NCBI GenBank assembly: GCA_022844135.1
Contig: JALHMG010000035.1
Span: 1-64,000 of the forward strand
Reading direction: 5' to 3'
DNA: 64,000 nt
Origin: Lysobacterales bacterium
GTDB taxonomy: Bacteria > Pseudomonadota > Gammaproteobacteria > Xanthomonadales > SZUA-5
Below the pieces are notes generated by a model that was given only the letters and a program-made list of their open reading frames with translations, had not been told where the DNA came from and did not search any database. Each line of letters opens with the position of its first letter. The first letter of the stretch is position 1. Shown here in pieces: positions 57,374 through 64,000 of this stretch. Both the position numbers and the translations under genes were made by a program.

Positions 57374-57928
57374 ATGAATACAGCCCGCAAATTTGCCACT
57401 TACGACGACATACTGGCGTCTCCGGACACGGTGATCGCTGAACTCATTCACGGCACGCTCTATCAAATGCCACGGCCCGCGCCTCGACATTCACTGTCTG
57501 CTGTGCGCATCTCGTCATTTGTCGACGGTAGATATCGGAGCGGGGGTCCAGGCGATTGGTTGGTGCTAAGCGAACCCGAGATTCACCTCAGTGGTCATGT
57601 GCTGGTTCCCGACTTGGCGGCATGGCGCCGAGAGCGCTTGCCAACGGTGCCGAGCGAAGCGCATATCGACATCGCGCCAGACTGGATTTGCGAAGTCTTG
57701 TCACCCGGCACCACACGCTACGATCGCACTGTCAAAATGCCCATTTACGCTGTCGAGAAGGTGGCCTACGCATGGTTGATCGACGTGCAGGCACAGACGC
57801 TCGAAGCTTACGAGCGCGACGAAAAAGGCCGCTGGGTGTTACTGGGCACATTTGCCGGAAGCGAGCCCGTTTATCCGCCGCCGTTCGATGCTCTGCCGTT
57901 CGCGCTCGACGACCTGTGGGTGCTGTAG
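57374..57928 (+). CDS. Uma2-family (DUF820) putative endonuclease
   Basis: 184 aa of the Uma2/DUF820 restriction-endonuclease-like fold: ELIHGTLYQMPRPAPRHSL, VPDLAAWRRERLP and ICEVLSPGTTRYDRTVKMPI with the E-x-L-S motif and K, then YAVEKVAYAWLIDVQAQTLE. The PD-(D/E)xK-type residues are present. Often found in variable numbers in genomes, role unclear. Stands alone; the 196 bp before it show no gene. Confidence 0.87.
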   Translation: MNTARKFATYDDILASPDTVIAELIHGTLYQMPRPAPRHSLSAVRISSFVDGRYRSGGPGDWLVLSEPEIHLSGHVLVPDLAAWRRERLPTVPSEAHIDIAPDWICEVLSPGTTRYDRTVKMPIYAVEKVAYAWLIDVQAQTLEAYERDEKGRWVLLGTFAGSEPVYPPPFDALPFALDDLWVL

Positions 57929-57984
57929 ACCAGACTCAAATCAGCCATTCGCTGTCTCGACTGACATCGCCGCCGGCAGAGGCC

Positions 57985-58407
57985 TCACGCCTTGCCTAAA
58001 ATCGACGCCGTCGCGATCAACTCTTCCAGCAGCGCCATCGACACCTTACCCGACACCGCATACGGATCCAGCGCCGCGCGCTCGCTGTACTTGAGCAACA
58101 CCGAGGGGTTGACCTTGCCCAAGTTCACCTGGCCCATGGTCCATCCAGCGAAGCGCCGCTCGGTGACCTCCTCGTAGTGCAGCAGGGTCACGTTGGAATG
58201 GCGCTTGTCGGCCGAAATCAGGTTGTACAGCGCATTCACCTGGTCGCGCCCGCCCTCCAGCACTTGCATGTACACATCGCCGCCGTGGCACAAGATGCCG
58301 GTGATCCCGCGCTCCGGGTTGTACTTGCGGGACGAATCCAGAATCGCCTGGATCACTTTGGGTGAAGCCGCCGCCGCGCGGCTGGCGTACAACAAGCGAA
58401 CGAGCAT
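57985..58407 (-). CDS. BLUF-domain blue-light photosensor
   Basis: 140-aa protein that is little more than a BLUF flavin domain plus a short C-terminal helix. The residues of the photocycle are present: Tyr7 in LVRLLYASRA, Asn30 in RKYNPERGITGIL, Gln48 in VYMQVLEGG and Trp89 in RRFAGWTMG. No output domain, so it probably acts through a partner protein. Start at MLVRLLYAS; an upstream extension to 58470 is not conserved. The 228 bp on to folE contain one REP-like element only. Confidence 0.92.
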   Translation of the reverse strand: MLVRLLYASRAAAASPKVIQAILDSSRKYNPERGITGILCHGGDVYMQVLEGGRDQVNALYNLISADKRHSNVTLLHYEEVTERRFAGWTMGQVNLGKVNPSVLLKYSERAALDPYAVSGKVSMALLEELIATASILGKA

Positions 58408-58493
58408 GGGTTTATTCCTTTCAAAGCGAACTTGAGAAATTAAGCGACACCGGCCTCCGGCGCGCGACAATCTCGAATCGAAGTCAGACCAGC

Positions 58494-58532
58494 CCCCCTC
58501 TCACGCCTGGGCGGGAGAGGGATGGGGTGAGG
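58494..58532. repeat. REP-like CCCTCTC/GAGAGGG inverted repeat
   Basis: CCCTCTC and GAGAGGG arms flank ACGCCTGGGCGG, followed by ATGGGGTGAGG. This closely resembles a common REP-type intergenic element of many gammaproteobacteria (a CCCTCTCCC...GGGAGAGGG stem followed by GGGGTGAGGG). It lies between the BLUF gene and folE. Confidence 0.75.
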
Positions 58533-58635
58533 ATGGAGCCTCAGCCTGCAGAGCGACCCGCATCATCGCCCGCACCAAATCGACATAGGAATCGAAATTT
58601 CATGCCGTCCCGAAGGGAGTCGGATCGACCCCTCA

Positions 58636-59331
58636 CTACCGATTTAGCAAACTCAAAAACTCGCGGCGCAGATTCGCGTCTTTCAAGAACGATCCGCGCA
58701 TCACGCTGTTGATCATCTTCGAGTCGCTGTCCTTCACGCCGCGCCAGTGCATGCAGAAGTGGTCCGCCTCCATCACCAGCGCCAGACCATCGGGCTGCAT
58801 CATCTCGTACAGCAAGGAGGTCAACTGTGTCACCGCTTCTTCCTGGATTTGCGGGCGGCTCATCACCCAATCGCACAAGCGCGCGTACTTCGACAGGCCG
58901 ATCAGATTCGAATGCTCATTCGGCATCACGCCCACCCACACCCGGCCGATGATCGGGCACAAGTGATGCGAGCAGGCGCTGCGCACTTTAATCGGCCCGA
59001 CGATCATCAGCTCGTTCAACTGCTCAACGTTCGGAAACTCGGTGACCGTCGGCGCCGGCACATAGCGGCCGCGGAACACCTCGTTCAAATACATCTTCGC
59101 CACCCGCCGCGCCGTGTCCTGGGTGTTGTGATCACTCGTGGTATCGATCACCAGACTCTCCAGCACCGCCTTCATCTTGCCTTCCACCTCGCCAAGGAGC
59201 AGTTCCATCTCCCCCGGCTCGATGAACTCAGCGATATTGTCGTTGGCATTGAAGCGCTTGCCGGCAGCGACAATGCGCTCGCGGATCCGATCGGACACCG
59301 CGTCGGCAATTGGGGACGAAGACTTGGGCAT
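58636..59331 (-). CDS. folE: GTP cyclohydrolase I
   Basis: 231-aa zinc enzyme opening GTP to dihydroneopterin triphosphate for folate. Zinc ligands are in RSACSHHLCP (Cys, His) and HFCMHWRGVKD (second Cys); PIIGRVWVGVMPNEHSNLIG and SKYARLCDWVMSRPQIQE are typical. Length standard. Start MPKSSSPIADAVSDRIRER accepted. No other folate genes nearby. Confidence 0.96.
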   Translation of the reverse strand: MPKSSSPIADAVSDRIRERIVAAGKRFNANDNIAEFIEPGEMELLLGEVEGKMKAVLESLVIDTTSDHNTQDTARRVAKMYLNEVFRGRYVPAPTVTEFPNVEQLNELMIVGPIKVRSACSHHLCPIIGRVWVGVMPNEHSNLIGLSKYARLCDWVMSRPQIQEEAVTQLTSLLYEMMQPDGLALVMEADHFCMHWRGVKDSDSKMINSVMRGSFLKDANLRREFLSLLNR

Positions 59332-59490
59332 GGCGGGGGGCTAAGTCGGGACGGGCTAATGCTGGCACAGAGAGCGTGGGTTTTGCGTTGGCGAGTGGAT
59401 ACACACGCCCCATGGAACTGGTGACCGGCATGGCTGGATTCGCACACAAGGAATCCATGCCGACTATTGGACCAGCTGCGTCAAAGGTTT

Positions 59491-59504
59491 GCGGTCCGCG
59501 TACC
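59491..59504 (-). repeat. Relic of F4 repeat
   Basis: GCGGTCCGCGTACC is the right end of an inverted F4 unit (compare 54329-54343 and 55847-55858), but its partner arm is missing. It lies in the 478-bp intergenic stretch 59332-59809, which holds no convincing gene. Confidence 0.6.
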
Positions 59505-59672
59505 AGCGACGTATTGGTACCGTTGAGGCGATGACCGGCAAAGCGGCGGCGCTCAAACAGCGGAGCCTTTTTGCCAACCGGTGAGCAGCCCTACCCGCGC
59601 ATTCTTGACGCAGCTCGCGTCTTCGCGCGTTGCTGGCTCGCCAAAAATCACTGCGCCCCGACGAGTCGGTTT

Positions 59673-59696
59673 AGACGTCTACACATCTGGACGTCC
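59673..59696. promoter_or_regulatory. Three tandem met-box-like octamers, no met gene adjacent
   Basis: AGACGTCT, ACACATCT and GGACGTCC follow one another without gaps. The first equals the MetJ met-box consensus and the octamer spacing matches tandem MetJ sites. No methionine gene is beside it: it lies between folE and the small gene downstream of the RHS gene. It could be a displaced promoter or chance; compare the similar site at 51339. Confidence 0.5.
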
Positions 59697-59809
59697 AAAT
59701 CCATGGTGCACCGCTTCAAAATGCGACTGCCGTCGTTTCGTGCTCGTTTTTCTCGTTTCGTCGCCGCGGATCATAGTTCAGCGAATCCTTTGGAATATTC
59801 CGGTAATCC

Positions 59810-60379
59810 TTACTGTATCCCACAATTATGCGTCTGCGCACTGATCAGCGTTCGCGCCTCGGATACGGTTTGCGAGTTTTGAACGGACTCCAGAATTGGC
59901 GACCTTAAGGCGCGTTCAAACTTCGCTATTTCATTGCAGTTTTGTTGGTTCATCCGAAGGTAGTCCGTCACCCAACGTGCTGGCGCAAGGCCATCCCAGA
60001 CGAATATGACCTGCCTAAGAGTGCCCACTGCAGCTTCATTCGGAAGCTCACCCAATAAAAATTGGAGAGTGTATCTGAGCATATAATACGGCGAGCCGCT
60101 CGTTATGTCTGAACGATTGATATCTAAAAGTCCAAGATAGGTCTCGCGCCATTCACCCTTAGGGGTTGTCGATCGTATTGATTGAATATCTCGATTTTCC
60201 GATATTTTCTCTATAATCTTTAGCGTAAGACTGCTCGCGCTGGGAGCGACGTTTCTCGAGGCCTGTCGGAATCTCTCAAAGCACGCATTAAGCGATTCAT
60301 TCTGGTGACAGTCAAAGGATTCTGCGTAGCAACTCGCGCCGTACATAAAAATCCCGACAAGTAAGAAAAAAGTCTTCAT
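59810..60379 (-). CDS. Secreted protein downstream of RHS gene (candidate partner/immunity)
   Basis: 189 aa with a signal peptide (MKTFFLLVGIFMYGASCYAE). The mature part is helical, with Cys residues (FDCHQNESLNACFERF; QTHNCGIQ) and conserved-looking YLGLLDINRSDI and YMLRYTLQFLLGE. It starts 10 bp after the RHS stop, as polymorphic-toxin immunity genes do. Its base composition is more AT-rich than the surrounding genes, suggesting later acquisition. Family unknown. A longer upstream start would enter the RHS gene and is rejected. Confidence 0.7.
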   Translation of the reverse strand: MKTFFLLVGIFMYGASCYAESFDCHQNESLNACFERFRQASRNVAPSASSLTLKIIEKISENRDIQSIRSTTPKGEWRETYLGLLDINRSDITSGSPYYMLRYTLQFLLGELPNEAAVGTLRQVIFVWDGLAPARWVTDYLRMNQQNCNEIAKFERALRSPILESVQNSQTVSEARTLISAQTHNCGIQ

Positions 60380-60389
60380 TCTGTTGGTC

Positions 60390-63300
60390 TCAAAAGCCAG
60401 GGGATCGTCGGCGCGGTGGCGGCGGGAGAAAAGGCGGGTGATCTTCACGACCACTGGCTCGATCGTCACCGATATACACCCATTCGAAGCTATCATATTC
60501 CTCACCTTCAAACCTGCTCTGAGTCTCAAGTACTTGCTGTGGTAAATAATCTCGAGTTTCCTTTCCACAATTGTCCCGACATATCATTATTCCAGACGCG
60601 ATTCTTTCGTAATCTTGATATGTCATGTTGTAATTGAATCGCAACATCCAGCAAGAGATCACCATTGTAAATCCGGGCCCGTTGGGTCCATAACCTGCCT
60701 CTCCGCCGGACGGTGCACACATGGCAACAATATCTCGAAATCCTTTACGGTTAGAATATCGTCCGGTGGCGGACCACGACCCTTCCAAGTAATAATTCTT
60801 GCACTCCAAGCCGAAACTGTCTGCACCAGCGTAGGGTCCACTTTCGACGTAAGTGAATGTCGAAAAGCCCCCCCGCAACCCAATCGGATCACTCTCAACG
60901 TACCGTCCTGTCCCCGGCTCATAGTCCCGGAAGTAGTTGTAGTGAAGCCCGGTCGCATCGTCATACAATTGACCGGGGAAGCGCAAGCGGAAATAGGTGG
61001 CGGTGCCGTTCGTATCGGGGTCTTTGTCGTCGCGTTGAGCGCCGAAGGCGTTGCTGCCGGTTTCCGACTGTTGGTTTAAGCGCCAGCGCCACACCACGGT
61101 ACCGGCCGCTTGCCCGCCTTGGGCTTGCAGATTCGACAGCGCGCGCGGGGTGTTCAGATGATCGCTGTGGATGGCGTGCACACCGGTCACCGCTAGCGTT
61201 GAGCTAAAGATGCGCGCGACGGGGACATCGTCGAACCACACAACTTCTTCAAATCGCCTGGGCTCACCGGTGGATTTGACCGCGCCAGATTCTATTTGCC
61301 CCCATTCGGGATAAATTATGGATGCAATCTGGCCGGACCGATCGTAGACGAAAAACTCAAACGGTGAGCCGTACAACACGCCGCTTAGTCGTTGCGTTGC
61401 CACTCGCTCGCCTTTTGCGTTGTAGCGCCAATAGCGTTCAGGGAAGTAGCCGTGTGTAGCTCCTTCCACTGCAAAGGTCGCCAACCGGTTTCGAACGCTG
61501 TACAAAGCGACCTCGGCACCTAGATGCCCGGTTAGTGTGTTCCCATTGGCATCGTGGGTGCGCTGTCCCTCTTTGCCGTCGATCTCCACAAGGAGGTGGC
61601 TGTTTGAGCCATAGGTGAACTGTCGAGTTGTAATAGGATTCGGTGGGAACGGCGATTCGACAATATGTGTAAGCCGATTTCCGGTGGCATCGTAAGTGAA
61701 CGACTCGGAACCTGCTCCACTGATTGATATCAGACGATCTAGACGGTCATAAATCAATGCCTGGATGCCTTCGCTGCCTCCGACTTCGACGATGTTGCCC
61801 ACATCATTGGTCGTAAAGTCATAGTTGATCGCCGCGCTGGTCACGGCATCCGGCCAGTAGTTCTGATCCCAGACTTTATTGAGCGTTTCACCGTTGCCGA
61901 AGTTCAGTTGTTTGATCGGTCCGAACGGCTGATAGCTGGCGCTGGCGACGAGCGGCAGCGAGAAGCTGCCGCGGCTGGCGGTGGCGGAGACGACTCGTCC
62001 CTGGCTGTCGCGTACGTACGTAATGTCGATGCCCGATGGATAGGTCATGCCGATTAATCGATCGGCGACGTTGTAGCTGTAGACCGTCGTCAGCACGGTG
62101 TTGTAAGTCGTCTGCACCTTGCGCCGCAGGTTGCCGCGATGGTCGTAACAGAACTGAGTCTGACCGGTCTCGTCGGTCATGCGCGTCATTTGTCCGATGA
62201 CGACCTGCTCGCCAGCGGCGCATACCGACTGCAAGGTGTCGTAGAAAAACGCGACGTTCTGCGTGGGATCGCTGGGGTAGGTGATGGCGGTTAGGCGATT
62301 GGCGGCGTCATAGCTGTAGTTGGACAGCACGCCGCGCGAGTCGGTTTGGGTCAGCCGATTGCCGGCAGCGTCGAAGGTGAAATTCGAGACGCCGGTGTCG
62401 GGGCTGTTGAGTTGAGTCTGGTTGTTGAGACCATCGAAGGCGTAGTTGGTATGCAGGTTCTTCGGATCAATGACCTTACGTAAGTTATCGCGCGCATCGT
62501 ACTCGTAGCCTACGGTGGCGTTGATCTCGCCGGTAGTCGCTGCCGTGTCTTTGTCCTGGATCGATTGAATCAAGCGATTCAACGGGTCGTAGTCATTGTC
62601 GCTAATGCGGCCCAACGGATCGGTGGTGAGATCGACATTGCTGTTCTGATCGTACGTGTAGGTGGTTTTCTTTACGCCAGGATCGTCGAGATTGCTGGCC
62701 GATGCATACGGCGCGTTGATGGTGCTGCGCAGTTGCCCGAGCGCGTTGTATTGACGCGCGAGCAGGCGTTTCACGCTGCCGGTGGTGTCGCGCATTTCTT
62801 CCTTAATGCGATTACCAGCCGCATCCAGCGTGTAGACGATGGCATCGCGCGCTTCTATTCCAGTCACCGGCAAGGGCCCTGCGCACCGACTGATATTTGG
62901 CAGGTAAGTGGTTTGCACCAGCGCGGTGATCCGATGCGCCGTGTCTCGGCAGTACTCGATGCCGATACCGTCGGGCTGTAGGATGCGCTTCACCTCGCCG
63001 TAGAATTCGTACTCCATGCGCATCGTTGCGTCGACTGCAAAGGGATCGTTGGAAGGCGCTCGAACGATTCGCTGCGTAAGGCGACCTTCGGTATCGTAAA
63101 CGAGATCGGTGATGGTGCCGTTCGGATCCACCGAACGCGTATTGCGTCCGCGAAAATCGTATCTGGGGAAGCTTCGCACATGTCCGAGCGCGTTCGTGAT
63201 GCTGGCGAGGTCGCCCTCGCGATGGCAAGGCCCATTTGTGGCACAGTTTTCTTGGGTCGTCGTGAAGGTGTGATAGGCATAGGTGGTGATGTCAGCCACG

Positions 63301-64000
63301 CCCACGCGTGGGCCGTCGATCTGGCGCAGCCAGCCAACAGTGGCGGCTGTACATCCGGGCGCGCCAACGGTGCAGTAGGTTCGTCGAGTCTGGCGAACGC
63401 CGACGGGCGCGTCGTTGGCGCTGCCGCATGCGTAACTCAGAGCATTGGATACCGAAGGGTCGTACTCGCAGCTTGCCAGTACCTTGCCGGAGCTGTCGTA
63501 AACCCAGCGTTCGACGCTTTGCAGCGAAGGTGGCCACGCATGAGAGGGCGGGCCCGCGCACTGAACCTTGCCAGCGCAGACCGCGCGTTCGGTCGGCAGG
63601 CCCAGCGACGCATCCCAAGCGGTGCCGATCGCACGCGTGCTCGTTGTTGCAGGGTTCCCGGCTGAGTTCTGCAATCCCTCCCACATCAACGTTTGAAAGG
63701 CGCCGGTGTAGAAGTACTGCGTGACGAACCCACGCTTGTCGGTGCTGCGGCACAGGCGCCAGTCGTTGGCGGCCGCGTTGCCGCAGGTGGAAGGGCTTTG
63801 CGCGTTGTAAACCCGCGAAGATGTGCCCGAGCCGTCGACCACGCCATTGGCAAAATGCAGGGCATTGAGTTCTGCGTTGACGCCCAATGCCGGAATCTGG
63901 AAGGTGCGCACGTCGCCCAGGGGTTGCGTGACTTCCACCGAGCTCGGCGCAGTATCGCTGTTGCCGACGTAGTTGAGCTGCACGCGACCTGCATTGAGCA
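60390..64000 (-). CDS. RHS/YD-repeat protein with variable C-terminal domain (5' end outside window)
   Basis: About 1200 residues visible; the reading frame runs open through the window edge at 64000, so the N-terminus is missing. Many YD-type repeats occur (GNRLTQTDSRGVLSNYSYDA, SYDAANRLTAI, YDATGNRLTHI, NVADRLIGMTYPSGIDITYV). The core ends with FRDYEPGTGRYVESDPIGLRG near 60890, the usual RHS core boundary, followed by about 160 residues of variable C-terminal sequence (ECKNYYLEGSWSATGRYSNR onward, DYERIASGIMICRDNCGKET) that is more AT-rich. Such tips are often toxins; none of the known toxin motifs was recognised. A small secreted gene follows after 10 bp. Confidence 0.93.
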   Translation of the reverse strand, partial: LNAGRVQLNYVGNSDTAPSSVEVTQPLGDVRTFQIPALGVNAELNALHFANGVVDGSGTSSRVYNAQSPSTCGNAAANDWRLCRSTDKRGFVTQYFYTGAFQTLMWEGLQNSAGNPATTSTRAIGTAWDASLGLPTERAVCAGKVQCAGPPSHAWPPSLQSVERWVYDSSGKVLASCEYDPSVSNALSYACGSANDAPVGVRQTRRTYCTVGAPGCTAATVGWLRQIDGPRVGVADITTYAYHTFTTTQENCATNGPCHREGDLASITNALGHVRSFPRYDFRGRNTRSVDPNGTITDLVYDTEGRLTQRIVRAPSNDPFAVDATMRMEYEFYGEVKRILQPDGIGIEYCRDTAHRITALVQTTYLPNISRCAGPLPVTGIEARDAIVYTLDAAGNRIKEEMRDTTGSVKRLLARQYNALGQLRSTINAPYASASNLDDPGVKKTTYTYDQNSNVDLTTDPLGRISDNDYDPLNRLIQSIQDKDTAATTGEINATVGYEYDARDNLRKVIDPKNLHTNYAFDGLNNQTQLNSPDTGVSNFTFDAAGNRLTQTDSRGVLSNYSYDAANRLTAITYPSDPTQNVAFFYDTLQSVCAAGEQVVIGQMTRMTDETGQTQFCYDHRGNLRRKVQTTYNTVLTTVYSYNVADRLIGMTYPSGIDITYVRDSQGRVVSATASRGSFSLPLVASASYQPFGPIKQLNFGNGETLNKVWDQNYWPDAVTSAAINYDFTTNDVGNIVEVGGSEGIQALIYDRLDRLISISGAGSESFTYDATGNRLTHIVESPFPPNPITTRQFTYGSNSHLLVEIDGKEGQRTHDANGNTLTGHLGAEVALYSVRNRLATFAVEGATHGYFPERYWRYNAKGERVATQRLSGVLYGSPFEFFVYDRSGQIASIIYPEWGQIESGAVKSTGEPRRFEEVVWFDDVPVARIFSSTLAVTGVHAIHSDHLNTPRALSNLQAQGGQAAGTVVWRWRLNQQSETGSNAFGAQRDDKDPDTNGTATYFRLRFPGQLYDDATGLHYNYFRDYEPGTGRYVESDPIGLRGGFSTFTYVESGPYAGADSFGLECKNYYLEGSWSATGRYSNRKGFRDIVAMCAPSGGEAGYGPNGPGFTMVISCWMLRFNYNMTYQDYERIASGIMICRDNCGKETRDYLPQQVLETQSRFEGEEYDSFEWVYIGDDRASGREDHPPFLPPPPRRRSPGF

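Noticed and set aside
59571-59882. Short plus-strand frames after the met-box-like array as a met gene
   Set aside because: No homology to methionine enzymes was recognised, and the frame runs into the 3' end of the opposing gene.

Overview
The window looks like chromosomal DNA of a high-GC gammaproteobacterium, most likely in or near the order Lysobacterales (Xanthomonadales). The basis is the lepA-lepB-DUF4845-rnc-era-recO run, the metY/metX/hom methionine locus, an ECF sigma factor paired with a DUF3379-type anti-sigma factor, and a large secreted protein ending in a 'FxxGFE' tail. This placement is inference from gene content and order. No rRNA, tRNA or CRISPR array was seen.

Layout. 1-4516: a tandem heptamer array, then an RND efflux permease and its adaptor. 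4614-8468: FemAB-like protein, recG and ridA, all leftward. 8629-13904: lepA, lepB, DUF4845, rnc, era, recO. 13968-16145: HNH protein, small membrane protein, an exbD/tolR gene split by a MITE-like element, and a secreted protein. 16164-25034: leftward glycogen locus glgP, glgB, glgX, malQ. 25250-32687: small secreted protein, ECF sigma/anti-sigma pair, a MacAB-like export operon (adaptor, ATPase, two permeases) and two small membrane proteins. 32771-43885: hrpA, a VapBC-type toxin-antitoxin pair, tdk, dnaG, truC, bioH, a secreted protein, a second MITE-like element and speE. 44098-51315: orphan TRAP dctQ, Kef-type antiporter, a RidA paralogue, AMP nucleosidase, a fused metX-hom gene and metY with tandem met-box-like sites. 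51523-59331: secreted protein, CopD-like protein, a 34-bp repeat array, ppc, Uma2 nuclease, BLUF photosensor, folE. 59810-64000: an RHS protein running off the window, with a small secreted downstream partner.

The most unusual feature is a set of short-word repeats spread through the window: F1 (TGGTTCT, 7 bp), F2 (GAGGGCAC, 8 bp), F3 (CGGGGCA, 7 bp) and F4 (34 bp around GCGGACCCATGGTCCGC). They occur as tandem arrays, as inverted pairs 40-85 bp apart, and inside conserved genes without breaking the reading frame (glgB, hrpA, ppc, the RND adaptor and perhaps recG). F1-F3 place G-runs at regular 3-5 nt spacing, the pattern expected of G-quadruplex-forming DNA or RNA. Separately, a MITE-like family with 18-bp terminal inverted repeats and 4-bp target duplications has split exbD and left a complete copy and a likely remnant elsewhere.
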